A DNA stretch of 64,000 nucleotides from Thermodesulfobacteriota bacterium (GCA_021604765.1 BQJP01000002.1:1-64000); one strand, 5' to 3'; positions 44,668-54,602 are shown, counted from the stretch's first letter. Numbers and translations: made by a program. Notes: generated by a model from the letters alone, not told the origin.

Positions 44668-45759
44668 TTAAGGAGCATGGGCTAGCTCACGCAACCAATT
44701 GTAGTGAGAACGGAGACCGTCCAGGAACCCACCGTGAGATGAATAAGTTATCCCGTATTCATTACAAGTCCTCTCAACTATTTGAGACATATCGGGATAG
44801 TTGATATGACAAATCCCGGGGAATAAATGATGTTCTACCTGGTAATTAAGTCCACCCAAATACCAAGTTAGAACTTTATTTCCTCTAGCAAAGTTCACTG
44901 TAGTAGCGAGCTGATGAACAATCCATGTTCTGTCCATTATTCCAGCTTCTTCATCTTGCATTGGAAATTCTGCTTCCTCCACACAGTGCGCAAGCTGAAA
45001 TACTATAGACATTATAACGCCTTGCATCATCGCTATTAACACATAGAATCCAAGAACATAAAGTATAGGATAATATAGTGATGGAATTACAAACGCTATA
45101 GTAAAGAAAAATATTTTCCCGCCAAAAAATATCACAGCATCTAATCCTTTTGGCCGCTCTATCTCATGATCATTTATCTTTCCGGTAAAGTATGTATAAA
45201 AATCATCGAACAAGTGCCATTTAATAGCCAGTAATCCATATAGAAACCAAATGTAAATATGCTGGAACCGATGGAAAAAGTATTTTTTATGATGGGGAGT
45301 AAATCTTGCGAATATACCAACTTCTACGTCATCGTCATGACCAGTTATATTGGGATATGAATGATGATAATGGTTATGTTTATTGCGCCATAAGTACGAG
45401 CTTCCACCAATCAGATCTAGCCAATGACCCATAAGTCTATTTACAATTTTATGTTTGGAATAGGCACCGTGAATTGCGTCATGCATAACATTAAAAGCTT
45501 TTGCATTAAGAGCTAAACTTAGTGAAATAGAAGACAGCACAATACCCCACCATGGAAGTCCTGCGAAGACTATTAAGCAATAAGAAACAATAACCCAGGA
45601 TATAGAAAGAAAAGATTTGAGATACATTCTAAAGTTGTCTCTTCTTGATTTTGAGGCGTTTTGAAAGTAGGAATTAACTCTCTTTACGAGCTCTCTTTCA
45701 AATTCAGTATTCTTCGCAAAACGTATTTGATTGGGTTCAACTATAGTTTCATTTGTCAT
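44668..45759 (-). CDS. Front-end fatty-acid desaturase
   Basis: A 363-residue membrane di-iron desaturase. The three His boxes are visible: HDAIHG (about 93), HNHYHH (about 128) and QVEHHLFP (about 310). The Gln in the last box is typical of front-end (delta-5/delta-6) desaturases. It lacks a fused cytochrome b5 domain, so electrons come from a separate protein. Four or more membrane helices are seen. It should add a double bond near the carboxyl end of acyl chains, probably for membrane fluidity or polyunsaturated lipid. Confidence 0.9.
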   Translation of the reverse strand: MTNETIVEPNQIRFAKNTEFERELVKRVNSYFQNASKSRRDNFRMYLKSFLSISWVIVSYCLIVFAGLPWWGIVLSSISLSLALNAKAFNVMHDAIHGAYSKHKIVNRLMGHWLDLIGGSSYLWRNKHNHYHHSYPNITGHDDDVEVGIFARFTPHHKKYFFHRFQHIYIWFLYGLLAIKWHLFDDFYTYFTGKINDHEIERPKGLDAVIFFGGKIFFFTIAFVIPSLYYPILYVLGFYVLIAMMQGVIMSIVFQLAHCVEEAEFPMQDEEAGIMDRTWIVHQLATTVNFARGNKVLTWYLGGLNYQVEHHLFPGICHINYPDMSQIVERTCNEYGITYSSHGGFLDGLRSHYNWLRELAHAP

Positions 45760-45981
45760 AATTGTTATACGATTATATTAAGTCCAGCAACCTAAACTGT
45801 GGGGGGTATTTACTCAAGAGCCGGGTTAATTTTTATCCTCTTCTATTTTTAGTAGAGTTGTTAATAATATTAGAAGGAAGTTAAAAACAACCCTTAAAAT
45901 CTAGGCTACATTATATCATTTCGTTCAATAAGTACAATGAGGAGGGGAATATAGTAAGAAATTTAGCATTTAGAAATTCTT

Positions 45982-47388
45982 CTACTCTATGGCTCTGATT
46001 TGAATTGCGTCAATTCCGGACCCGGCAATGATATCAGACAAAACAACCACACGATCGCCGGGTTGGAAACCTTCTCTAGTTTTGAGTATCACAAGAGCGC
46101 TCTGGATTGTTTTTTCGGGATCTTTGCTAAATGCTATGCGGTGCGCGAATACACTGCGGTTTAAGAATAGTTGACGTCTTGTTCTGTTATCATTTGTGAA
46201 CGCATATATTAATGTCTTAGAAGGTCTACAGTTAGTTAAAAATTGCGCCATTATCCCGCGTCTTGTTATAACTAAAATTCCTTTTGCATTAATTGATTCA
46301 GCAAGACTTACAGCGGAAGCTGCAACATCTTGTTTTATATCATTTACTTGTAGATTCTTACTAAAATTCATACCAGGGAGCTGCTCTGATGCCCTTGCAA
46401 TTTTATCTATATTTTCAATACAGCGGATTGGATATTTCCCAACTGCTGTTTCACCCGAAAGCATAACAGAATCAACCTCGCTATAAACAGCATATGCAAC
46501 GTCCGTTACTTCAGCCCTGGTCGGAATAGGATGATCAATCATCGATTCAAGGAGATGAGTAGCTACAATTACTCGCTTACCTTTCTCCTGGCATTTACGC
46601 ACAATAGTTTGCTGAACATTGGGCAGCTCTTCTAGAGGAATTTCGATGCCCAAATCACCTCGCGCAACCATAATGGCATCCGAAACATCTATTATTCCAT
46701 CTATATTACTAACGCCATCCTGATCTTCGATTTTTGAGATAATTTTTACTTTATCTACTTTATCACCCAGAAGTTCCCTTAATTCCAGAACATCACTGGC
46801 TTCCCGAACAAATGATAGAGCAATAAAATCAACCCCTTGCTCAATGCCAAAAAGCACATGCTCTTTATCGTGGTCAGTAATTGAGGGCAGATTAATTCTG
46901 ATACCAGGCAAGTTAACATGGCTCTGACTCTTGAGTGTCCCTCCGTCAAGAACCCTACACTCCATAGTGCCCCTGTTTTTCTTGAGAATCTCCAGATTGA
47001 TAAGACCACTATCCACAGTAATATGATCGCCTTCATGTAAAGTATTAATGAGGTCTTCATAATTGATACTAAACGAAGATATCTCTGCCTCTTCATTACC
47101 TACAGAGACAGTAATAATATCTCCCTCATTTAACTGGAGATCATTTTGTAGTGTGCCTGTTCGTATCTCAGGACCCTCTAGGTCCATAAGAACAGGAATA
47201 GAATCCTTAATCTTCTGGTTAATGTTTTTAATGGATCTGATGACTTTTTCATGACCCTCATGAGTTCCATGAGACATATTAAGCCGAACAACGTTCATGC
47301 CCGCTACGTACATCTTCATCAACATCTCGTATGAAGCTGTCTTAGGCCCTATAGTGCAAATTATCTTAGTTTTTCTTAACGGATACAT
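45982..47388 (-). CDS. pyk: Pyruvate kinase
   Basis: A 468-residue glycolytic enzyme that turns phosphoenolpyruvate and ADP into pyruvate and ATP. It has KIICTIGPKTAS, VVRLNMSHGTHEGH, FIALSFVREASDV, KIISKIEDQDG, MVARGDLGIEIP and the late VDSVMLSGETAVGKYPI. It is a homotetramer in the cytosol. The length is normal. No ribosome-binding site is seen before the ATG, so initiation may be leaderless or weak. Confidence 0.96.
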   Translation of the reverse strand: MYPLRKTKIICTIGPKTASYEMLMKMYVAGMNVVRLNMSHGTHEGHEKVIRSIKNINQKIKDSIPVLMDLEGPEIRTGTLQNDLQLNEGDIITVSVGNEEAEISSFSINYEDLINTLHEGDHITVDSGLINLEILKKNRGTMECRVLDGGTLKSQSHVNLPGIRINLPSITDHDKEHVLFGIEQGVDFIALSFVREASDVLELRELLGDKVDKVKIISKIEDQDGVSNIDGIIDVSDAIMVARGDLGIEIPLEELPNVQQTIVRKCQEKGKRVIVATHLLESMIDHPIPTRAEVTDVAYAVYSEVDSVMLSGETAVGKYPIRCIENIDKIARASEQLPGMNFSKNLQVNDIKQDVAASAVSLAESINAKGILVITRRGIMAQFLTNCRPSKTLIYAFTNDNRTRRQLFLNRSVFAHRIAFSKDPEKTIQSALVILKTREGFQPGDRVVVLSDIIAGSGIDAIQIRAIE

Positions 47389-47470
47389 AATTAAATATTA
47401 AACCTAAGTATGACTTGTAATTGAATATTGTAAAATTTTCTTAACTAAAGATTAATACCACTCTAAAAAA

Positions 47471-47550
47471 TTGATGGAGATGAGGGGAATTGAAACCTCG
47501 AATCCCGTGTTAGAATAGCACTGCCCTCCCACACCTAGGCTGTACCCTAT
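47471..47550 (-). other. Degenerate tRNA-like sequence
   Basis: Read on the minus strand, the sequence has a tRNA-like 3' half. GAGGT-TTCAATT-CCCCT stands in the T-arm place, then CATCTCC-A, then TCA where CCA would be. A CTATTCTAA stretch sits in the anticodon place and a GCC/GGC pairing in the D-arm place. The 5' acceptor (GGAGATG) is missing, and several stem pairs fail. It is most likely a decayed tRNA or the remains of an integration site, not a working gene. Confidence 0.3.
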
Positions 47551-47685
47551 TTAAAATCAACACAGTTATATAAAACCTTTTATTATAAATCTTCGTATTT
47601 TGTAATATTGCTGAGTTAATCCCTTTTGTGATATGATGAGATTACTAGCAAATTTAACAATTACTTGTTTTATTGGGGGTAAGAC

Positions 47686-48636
47686 ATGAGAAAATTATTT
47701 AAGAATTTGTGGTTAATCATTGGTATATTTTCAATGTTTATATTTACGTTTTCTGCATGTGATGATGATTCTAATAATGTAGGGAATGGACCTAAGCTTC
47801 AGGATCCCCGGGGTATCGCTGTTGAATTCAACGGGAACCTTGTTGTAGCGGATCGCGGTATACCGGCCATTGTACGCATTGATGTCACTAACGGTAATCG
47901 CTCTATCTTGTCCGGCGTGGGTGTTGGGAGAGGGCCGGAATTAATGGATCCAAGAGGTTTAGATGTGCTTGAAGACGGCACTATAGCTGTGGCAAATGCG
48001 GCGGCTAATACTATATTAAATATTGATCCTGAAACCGGAGACCGTACTGTTCTATCAGGCGACGGAGTCGGGAGTGGGCCTCCGCTTATGGAACCGAGAG
48101 ATCTGGCATTGGAAGCAGATGGCAACATTGTCGTGAAGGATCGAGGTCTTGAAACGGTTTTAGGCGTGGATGTAGACACTGGAGACCGAGTAATTATATC
48201 CGGTCAGGGAATGGGTGGGGGACCTCCATTCGATACTCCAAGAGGAATTGCTGTCTTGGCTGATGGTGATCTAGTTCTAGCTGATGTCGGACTTGTAGCT
48301 ATATTGCTTGTGGACCGTATCACTGGAGACCATACAATCCTATCAGATGCTGAGACCGGTAACGGGCCACTTTTTATAGCTCCCACACAGATAGCAGTAG
48401 AAGATGACGGTAATTTGTTGGTTACTGATTCTGATCTGGCTGCTGTTTTTCGCATAGAGCCAAATGGAGACCGTACGATTTTATCCGATGCCGATACTGG
48501 TAGTGGACCAAGATTTAGACGCGCTGTTGGAGACCACTTGGATTTTGACGGTAGTCTGGTAGTGACGGACAACGAAAGAGACGCAGTGATTCGTGTAAAT
48601 TCAATTACAGGAAACCGTACACTTATATCAGAATAG
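47686..48636 (+). CDS. NHL-type beta-propeller lipoprotein
   Basis: A 316-residue lipoprotein (SAC lipobox near residue 26, then DDDSNN). The mature part is six repeats of about 45-50 residues, each with P-R-GIAV, DGNLVV-D and a TGDRTILS end, followed by GxGSGPxLxxP. That is an NHL-like six-bladed propeller, facing the periplasm or the surface. Its binding partner is unknown. GGGGGTAAGAC precedes the ATG. Confidence 0.8.
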   Translation: MRKLFKNLWLIIGIFSMFIFTFSACDDDSNNVGNGPKLQDPRGIAVEFNGNLVVADRGIPAIVRIDVTNGNRSILSGVGVGRGPELMDPRGLDVLEDGTIAVANAAANTILNIDPETGDRTVLSGDGVGSGPPLMEPRDLALEADGNIVVKDRGLETVLGVDVDTGDRVIISGQGMGGGPPFDTPRGIAVLADGDLVLADVGLVAILLVDRITGDHTILSDAETGNGPLFIAPTQIAVEDDGNLLVTDSDLAAVFRIEPNGDRTILSDADTGSGPRFRRAVGDHLDFDGSLVVTDNERDAVIRVNSITGNRTLISE

Positions 48637-48692
48637 ATAAAAGAAAAATAGACCTCAATCGAAATTTCTTTGCTGCTGCGACTAGTGTGTAA

Positions 48693-50240
48693 TTAAACGC
48701 CTTTCATTGTGGCTATTTTTGGGTGCTCTTTACGCCAGCGTAGTTTGTTCAAAGCGTTGACATATGCTTTGACGCTTGCCACTACTATGTCAGTATTAGA
48801 GCCTTGTCCTTGAGTTATAACCCCTTCGTCCTCAACTCTGACAGTAACCTCGCCCTGGGCGTCTATACCCTCAGTGATTGCGGCTACATTATAAGTTTCA
48901 AGAGTAGGATTTAGCCCAGTTGCTTTAGACACAGCCTGATAGGCCGCGTCAACAGGACCATCACCAACTTCTGAGACTGTAACTTCTTCTTCATTAATGA
49001 GAAGTTTTACAGTTGCTACGGGTCGCATATCAGAACCACCTGAATAGTTTGCGGAAATAACTTTGTAGAAATCTGAAGACCTCACAAATTCTTCGCTGAT
49101 AAGAGCTTCGATGTCTTCATCAAACACATATTTCTTCTTATCCGCAAGGTCTTTGAACTTAACAAATGCCTTCATAAAATCGTCATCTTCGAGGAAATAA
49201 CCGTACTCCTCAAGACGTGTCCTGAAAGCGTGACGTCCTGAATGCTTACCGAGCACAATTTTATTAGACGGAATTCCAACCTCTTCAGGGCTCATGATTT
49301 CATAAGTAATTCTTTCTTTAAGCACACCGTCCTGGTGAATCCCGGCTTCATGGGCAAAAGCATTTGCTCCTACAATAGCTTTGTTGGGTTGTACATTAAT
49401 ACCTGTTATTTGTGATACAAGCCTACTTGTCGGATATATTTGCTCTGTATTAATTCTTGTTATATATGGATTGTGATCATTTCTTACCTTGAGACCCATA
49501 ACAACTTCTTCAAGTGAAGCGTTACCAGCCCTTTCTCCAAGCCCGTTAATTGTGCACTCTACCTGACGCGCGCCTGCCTGAACTGCTGCAGTTGAGTTTG
49601 CAACAGCAAGCCCAAGATCGTTGTGGCAATGAACACTAAGAATCAAATCATCAAGTCCATCTACCTTTTCTAAAAGAGTTCTGATTATATGAGCGAACTC
49701 CTCAGGAACTGTGTATCCAACAGTGTCTGGAATATTTATAGTTGTGGCCCCAGATCTAACAGCTAGATCAACAGCTCTTACAAGGTAATCAAGATCGGTT
49801 CTGGTGGCGTCTTCACATGAGAATTCAACATTATCTGTGTAATTCTTTGCATGTTTTACTGCACCGCTGATGATTTCCAGTACTTCATCTTTTGATTTTT
49901 TAAGTTTATATTTTAAATGAATGTCCGAGGTTGCAATAAAGGTGTGAATCCTAGGAGCTTCAGCTCCTTTTACAGCTTCCCAGCCCCTGTCTATATCTCT
50001 ATAGTTAGCTCTGCAGAGTCCTGCTATTTCACAATTGCGAATTGTGTCAGCTATTACCTTAACAGACTGGAAATCACCTTCTGAAGAAATCGGAAAACCG
50101 GCTTCGATGATATCGACACCCAACTTTTCGAGCTGGTGCGCTACACGTAGCTTTTCTTCAGCAGTCATCCCGCAACCAGGAGCCTGTTCACCGTCTCTTA
50201 AAGTCGTATCGAAAATCTTAACCATATTACTACTTCCCAT
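48693..50240 (-). CDS. leuA: 2-Isopropylmalate synthase
   Basis: A 515-residue enzyme, first committed step of leucine synthesis, joining acetyl-CoA to 2-oxoisovalerate. The catalytic TIM barrel starts IFDTTLRDGEQAPGCG and includes HCHNDLGLAVANS and the metal-binding NGLGERAGN. The C-terminal 130 residues are the LeuA regulatory domain, which binds leucine for feedback control. I start at the ATG at 50240, behind AAGGAGG, not at the TTG nine codons upstream. The remaining leucine genes are not in the window. Confidence 0.95.
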   Translation of the reverse strand: MGSSNMVKIFDTTLRDGEQAPGCGMTAEEKLRVAHQLEKLGVDIIEAGFPISSEGDFQSVKVIADTIRNCEIAGLCRANYRDIDRGWEAVKGAEAPRIHTFIATSDIHLKYKLKKSKDEVLEIISGAVKHAKNYTDNVEFSCEDATRTDLDYLVRAVDLAVRSGATTINIPDTVGYTVPEEFAHIIRTLLEKVDGLDDLILSVHCHNDLGLAVANSTAAVQAGARQVECTINGLGERAGNASLEEVVMGLKVRNDHNPYITRINTEQIYPTSRLVSQITGINVQPNKAIVGANAFAHEAGIHQDGVLKERITYEIMSPEEVGIPSNKIVLGKHSGRHAFRTRLEEYGYFLEDDDFMKAFVKFKDLADKKKYVFDEDIEALISEEFVRSSDFYKVISANYSGGSDMRPVATVKLLINEEEVTVSEVGDGPVDAAYQAVSKATGLNPTLETYNVAAITEGIDAQGEVTVRVEDEGVITQGQGSNTDIVVASVKAYVNALNKLRWRKEHPKIATMKGV

Positions 50241-50333
50241 TTCACTAACCTCCTTAGATTTAAACAATTATTGTAAGTCTGGACTAAAGTATTGTCAATT
50301 ATGTATAGGTATGGATCAAAGCGGGTATAAGCT

Positions 50334-51092
50334 TCACAAACCGGTGGGTAAATCAATGAAAAGCACATCAATCTTTAGCCTTTTCTCAAGAACTTTAGAA
50401 AGAGCTTTAAGACCGACTGTTTCTGTAGCGTGATGTCCTGCAAATATTACGTTCATTCTAGAATCCTTTGCCGTGTAATAAACCTCAGCAGTATCTCCTG
50501 TAATATACAAATCGGCATTTAACTCCAGAGCTTCATAAAATCCTCCGTAACTCCCTCCGCCGCTACATACGGCAACTGATTTTATGTTCTCTTTACCGAA
50601 TGGTAATATTATACACTCCGTATCTAGACTATCAACAAGTTTCTGCTCTATGTCTTTTAATGATAGTGCCCTTTTTCTCTCACCTAACCATCCGATGTTC
50701 TTACCTTTATGAAACATAAACTCTTTTTTGATAGGAGCCCCGAGGAGTTTGAGAATCTCAGCGTTGTTTCCAACCTCTTTGTGTCTATCTAGGGGAAGGT
50801 GGCATGCATATAGGGATATATCGTTATTATATAGTAGATCTATACGTTCTTTTGTCCAGCCCACAATAGAAGGATTGTGATTGCTCCAAAAATGCCCATG
50901 ATGAACTATGAGCATATCGGCATTTGCCTGGGCGGCTTTCTCAAAGGATTCAACTGAAGCATCTACGGCAAATGCAATTTTTTGAATCTTTCCAGATCCT
51001 TCAAACTGCAGACCGTTCCACGATGAATCCTCTATCTCATCAATTTTCAAATAGTTATCCAGAAAACTGACAACTTTTTTTAGTGTTGGCAT
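50334..51092 (-). CDS. Nif3-like dinuclear metal protein
   Basis: A 252-residue protein of the Nif3/YbgI family, a hexamer with a two-metal site. The ligands are visible: HHGHFW (about 62-65), ACHLPLDRH (about 98), and late GHHATETVG (about 220). SVAVCSGGGSYGGFYEA marks the second half. The role is not settled; a GTP cyclohydrolase-like activity has been proposed for relatives. The ATG at 51092 is my choice; a TTG three codons upstream is possible. Confidence 0.9.
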   Translation of the reverse strand: MPTLKKVVSFLDNYLKIDEIEDSSWNGLQFEGSGKIQKIAFAVDASVESFEKAAQANADMLIVHHGHFWSNHNPSIVGWTKERIDLLYNNDISLYACHLPLDRHKEVGNNAEILKLLGAPIKKEFMFHKGKNIGWLGERKRALSLKDIEQKLVDSLDTECIILPFGKENIKSVAVCSGGGSYGGFYEALELNADLYITGDTAEVYYTAKDSRMNVIFAGHHATETVGLKALSKVLEKRLKIDVLFIDLPTGL

Positions 51093-51122
51093 TTGTTTCA
51101 AGTATGAAAAAAGCAGCTTGGA

Positions 51123-51374
51123 CTATCTTTTCACCATACGATAGATAAGCAGTAATACGATCGAACCCACAACGGCAAATATAAAGCTAGTAAGGTTAAA
51201 ACCAGGTTCTACACCAGCAAAACCTAGTATATTTGCAATAAAACCACCAACGAGCGCTCCGACTATACCAATAACAATAGTCATTATGAAACCACCCGGG
51301 TCTTTCCCAGGAAGAATCATTTTAGCAACAGCACCTGCAATCAATCCAAATATTATCCAAGAAATAATTCCCAT
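51123..51374 (-). CDS. GlsB/YeaQ/YmgE-family membrane stress protein
   Basis: An 83-residue inner-membrane protein with three helices and the family pattern IIFGLIAGAVAKMILPGKDPGG, then GIVGALVGGFIA. Members are induced by stress, but the molecular role is not known. An AAGGAGG site precedes the ATG. It lies 31 bp upstream of the Nif3-like gene, so the two are probably co-transcribed. Confidence 0.93.
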   Translation of the reverse strand: MGIISWIIFGLIAGAVAKMILPGKDPGGFIMTIVIGIVGALVGGFIANILGFAGVEPGFNLTSFIFAVVGSIVLLLIYRMVKR

Positions 51375-51457
51375 ATTAAGCCTCCTTTGCCTTTTATATG
51401 TAAAAAATCTTCGATGTTAAATATTACTATTAATTGTTTGGAAGATCAAAGGACAAA

Positions 51458-51907
51458 TTATTTCATTCTCTGACTATAGTCCCAAGAATAAAACCAGATC
51501 GGATCGATGCATATTGCTGTTTCGGTATCCTTTCTACTTAGCAGCCAATTGCGTAAATCTGAATTTGAATCATCTAAAAATCGGTCTATTAATTTTTCAA
51601 GCACAATAGAACCTTGTTCACGAACTAATTTAGCATTGCCCTTACCTCTCACTCCCATATAAGGGCTTTTATTTGGGCCGACTTCAAATCCACATCTATT
51701 GTTAGCTCTTAGAATCTTTGCAATTGCAGAATCATATTGAACTGCGCACCAGATTAATCCCTCTTCATATAGATACCATAAGGAAAACACTGTTGGATAA
51801 CCCTTAGAAGTAACGCATGAAAATCTTAAAGGAAATTTAGTCTGATCCAAATACTCTTCAACTTTACCAAGATCCCAATCGCCTTTAATTTCCGTCATTT
51901 TATTCAT
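51458..51907 (-). CDS. Pyridoxamine-phosphate-oxidase-like FMN protein
   Basis: A 149-residue protein of the PNPOx-like split-barrel fold. An early FRFSCVTSKGYPTVFSLWYLYEEGLIWCA is the FMN-binding strand pair, then AIAKILRANNRCGFEVG and GVRGKGNAKLV. It probably binds FMN or F420 and acts on an unknown small molecule. It is alone, divergent from the TRASH protein. Confidence 0.8.
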   Translation of the reverse strand: MNKMTEIKGDWDLGKVEEYLDQTKFPLRFSCVTSKGYPTVFSLWYLYEEGLIWCAVQYDSAIAKILRANNRCGFEVGPNKSPYMGVRGKGNAKLVREQGSIVLEKLIDRFLDDSNSDLRNWLLSRKDTETAICIDPIWFYSWDYSQRMK

Positions 51908-52029
51908 ATCCTCTTTTGTGAACTAAATTAAGTTATATTTATTATAGCTTGATTGAAAGAATATGTGAGCAAGTTGCAGATTATGAAAATACCATTATTC
52001 TATTTGATACGTATTTAAGGAGGAATTCT

Positions 52030-52416
52030 ATGACTAAAAAATCACTATTCACAAAAGTACTAATTCTAAATTTATTTGCTTTGATTGTTTTGATATCCTT
52101 TAGCAGTCAATCATACGCTGATAACTCTAAACAACAGAGTTCTGCATTGAGTGAAGTAGATTCGAAATATGTATGCATGATCACAGACCAAGAGTTTGCC
52201 AGAGAACAGATCCCAGTTGAAGTTGAGGGTAAAACATATTACGGCTGCTGTGAAATGTGCAAGGCTAAAATAAAAAACAATCCACAAAGTAGATTAGCTA
52301 CAGATCCTGTAAGCGGAAATAACGTTGACAAAGCAGAGGCTGTGATAGGAGCCGCACCAGACGGGAAAGTTTTTTATTTTGAGAGCGAAGAGAATTTATC
52401 TCAGTACACTCCATAA
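52030..52416 (+). CDS. Secreted TRASH/YHS-like metal-binding protein
   Basis: A 128-residue protein with a signal peptide (residues 1-30, ending SYAD). The mature part has the TRASH/YHS pattern: VCMITDQEF (Cys), then YYGCCEMCKAKI, where CCxxC supplies further thiol ligands, likely for copper or another soft metal. A second segment, ATDPVSGNNVDKAEA, resembles a further YHS unit without Cys. I start at 52030, behind AAGGAGG, not at the TTG 27 codons upstream. It may be a periplasmic metal carrier. Confidence 0.78.
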   Translation: MTKKSLFTKVLILNLFALIVLISFSSQSYADNSKQQSSALSEVDSKYVCMITDQEFAREQIPVEVEGKTYYGCCEMCKAKIKNNPQSRLATDPVSGNNVDKAEAVIGAAPDGKVFYFESEENLSQYTP

Positions 52417-52441
52417 GAAGTAAATTAGATTCCGTCACAAT

Positions 52442-53629
52442 ATGCTAGACATGAATATTAAGAATCTGAAGAGATTGGTTTACCCATTCAAATACATAGC
52501 CCCTTACCTTTTCCTAATATGCATCTTGTTTCTTGCGCCCGGTTGCGATTCAAATAATAAGAACTCATTAGATCCTGAGCTTGCAGAAAGATTAAAACAA
52601 ATTCTCACTAACAATATGGAGGAATTCGGCATTCCTGGTGCATTGGTGGGTGTTTGGATTCCCGGAGAAGGAAGGCTTATAATTGAACAAGGCGTATCCA
52701 ATATTGAAAACAATGAAGCTATTGTGAAAGAAGATCATATGCGTGTAGGAAGCGTTACAAAATCATTTACTGTAACAGTAATACTTCAGCTTGCAGAAGA
52801 AGGATTAATAGATTTGAATGACCCGCTTAATAAATTTTTCCCTGAAATAGAAAATAGTGCCGCTACTGTTGGTGAGCTGGCCAATATGAGAAGCGGGATA
52901 TTTAACTACACGGAAGACAACGATTTTGTTCTTGAGCTTATCCAAAACCTACTAAGAAAATGGTTACCTCAGCAACTTGTTGATGTTGCGGACAGGAATG
53001 CGCCTTATTTTCCCCCTGACGGAGGTTGGCACTACTCTAATACAAATACGGTTATTTTAGGAATGATTATAGAGCAGGTGACGGGAAATTTTGTAGGGGA
53101 TGAAATTCAAGAAAGAATAATTGAGCCTCTAGGTCTTGGAGGAACAATATATCCGACATTACCTGATATACCTGACCCATTCTCTAGAGGGTATGCAGAA
53201 TTTGATCCGGAAGTCGGTTTGATGGATGTTACGTTTTCTGATCCCTCTGCTTCTGCAGGTTCGGGTGCTATGATTTCAACACTATCGGATTTACGCATCT
53301 GGGGCGAGGCGCTGGGAAGAGGAACCCTCCTTAATAAAGAAACTTGGCAAGTGCAAATAAACAGCTTAAGTCCGATCGTATTTGATCCATGTGATGACGA
53401 CGATCCTGAAAGAGCGAAGAGAGAATGCCCTGAATATGATAAATACGGCCTCGGAATCGGAGAGCTAAACGGTTGGATCGGACATACTGGAGAATATATA
53501 GGATACACAGCTTTAGTAATGTTCGAGCCCAAAAGCGGATCCGTGGTTGTAATCCTAATGAATATATTTGGTGTAGGAGAGCACGTTCCTACAAAAGTAT
53601 TTAGGGAATATGCAGAGATTCTGAATTGA
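52442..53629 (+). CDS. Serine hydrolase lipoprotein, class C beta-lactamase fold
   Basis: A 395-residue lipoprotein (LAPGC lipobox near residue 35). The catalytic SVTK (residues about 105-108, with the Ser nucleophile), YSNTN (about 200) and HTGEYIGY (about 350) fit the beta-lactamase/D-Ala-D-Ala carboxypeptidase family. It probably trims cell-wall peptides or hydrolyses esters. It lies 25 bp after the TRASH gene. The ATG at 52442 or the one at 52451 may be the start. Confidence 0.87.
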   Translation: MLDMNIKNLKRLVYPFKYIAPYLFLICILFLAPGCDSNNKNSLDPELAERLKQILTNNMEEFGIPGALVGVWIPGEGRLIIEQGVSNIENNEAIVKEDHMRVGSVTKSFTVTVILQLAEEGLIDLNDPLNKFFPEIENSAATVGELANMRSGIFNYTEDNDFVLELIQNLLRKWLPQQLVDVADRNAPYFPPDGGWHYSNTNTVILGMIIEQVTGNFVGDEIQERIIEPLGLGGTIYPTLPDIPDPFSRGYAEFDPEVGLMDVTFSDPSASAGSGAMISTLSDLRIWGEALGRGTLLNKETWQVQINSLSPIVFDPCDDDDPERAKRECPEYDKYGLGIGELNGWIGHTGEYIGYTALVMFEPKSGSVVVILMNIFGVGEHVPTKVFREYAEILN

Positions 53630-53665
53630 GTGAAATTTTAGTCTAGCCTTTTTTAATAAAGACAA

Positions 53666-54271
53666 TTATTTAAAAAGTTGGCCGAGCATTTTAGGTAACC
53701 CACTTCTGGCGAGATCTGCCATATCCACATCACCGTCGCCATCAGTATCCAACATCTGTTCAATTGCCGACATTGAATTTGGTTCCATTCTTTTCATTTC
53801 GTTAGTATCGTTGTTTAACATTTCTCTTAGAGATCCTGAATCTACGCTCCCTCGAGATTTTAATGAACGCCCTATTGCACCCATAATAATAGGAGCTGCT
53901 ATCTTTAATATCGTACTCATTGTACTAGAATCTAAACCAAACGATTTACCCATACTGGACTCTACACGAGAGCGTTTTGAACCAAATATATGTCCCAAGA
54001 TTCCATCACCCGGTCCATGATCTGGATCATTAATTAAATCATCAAGACTATCGAGTATGCTACCATCGTGGTCCCTGGAAATAGCGTTTTTCAAACTCTC
54101 TGCTTCATCTGGACGCGAAGCATTTTTAGTTAGGGCTTCTAAAAGTACAGGAAATGCTGCACTCAATGCCCCTGTAGCGTTTTCCTCACTAGTGCCAACC
54201 CTTCTGCCTAGTTGATTTATACCGCTACTCCTTGATATCGATCTGGTAATTTCTTCAAATAATTCTGACAT
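53666..54271 (-). CDS. DUF937 protein with EF-hand-like loop
   Basis: A 201-residue protein. The N-terminal 150 residues fit DUF937: SSGINQLGRRVGTS, then a helical body with ILKIAAPIIMGAIGR. The C-terminus has DTDGDGDVDMADLARSG, an EF-hand-like calcium loop. No signal peptide. Function unknown. A GGGGTGAGAG site precedes the ATG. Confidence 0.78.
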   Translation of the reverse strand: MSELFEEITRSISRSSGINQLGRRVGTSEENATGALSAAFPVLLEALTKNASRPDEAESLKNAISRDHDGSILDSLDDLINDPDHGPGDGILGHIFGSKRSRVESSMGKSFGLDSSTMSTILKIAAPIIMGAIGRSLKSRGSVDSGSLREMLNNDTNEMKRMEPNSMSAIEQMLDTDGDGDVDMADLARSGLPKMLGQLFK

Positions 54272-54308
54272 AATCTCTCACCCCACTAAGATTAAATTTG
54301 TAACCAAG

Positions 54309-54602
54309 CTAGCCATTAACTATATCTAGGAAAACTCTGTTTACAGGACCGTCTAAAATATCACGGATTTTTTGTAGATCGCCTCTTTCAGCACGCCAAT
54401 GGTGGTACTTCTCATAGTGTTCTTTGGATGCCCATTTTTCTACTAAATATAAACGGCCGGAATCTTCAGCATCTGTGCATAGCGTTACACCCTCGCATCC
54501 TTCAAAGTTGCGTGTATCAGGAAGCAGTGTTCCGAAAAATTCTTTAAATGTAGAAAGACCTTCCTCTTTTATCTTTGCGTCTACAATAATCATTATGCTC
54601 AT
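54309..54602 (-). CDS. ABM-family monooxygenase-like protein
   Basis: A 97-residue dimeric ferredoxin-like fold protein of the antibiotic-biosynthesis monooxygenase (ABM) family. It has the early IVDAKIKEEGLSTFKEFF, then GCEGVTLC and LVEKWASKEHYEKYHHW, the typical ABM strand-helix motif. It may oxidise a quinone-like compound or scavenge reactive species. An AAAGGAGA site precedes the ATG. Confidence 0.8.
   Translation of the reverse strand: MSIMIIVDAKIKEEGLSTFKEFFGTLLPDTRNFEGCEGVTLCTDAEDSGRLYLVEKWASKEHYEKYHHWRAERGDLQKIRDILDGPVNRVFLDIVNG

Noticed and set aside
47471-47550. Functional tRNA or tmRNA end
   Set aside because: The 5' acceptor strand is missing, the stems contain mismatches and the 3' end reads TCA. 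The surrounding gap is also too short for a tmRNA.
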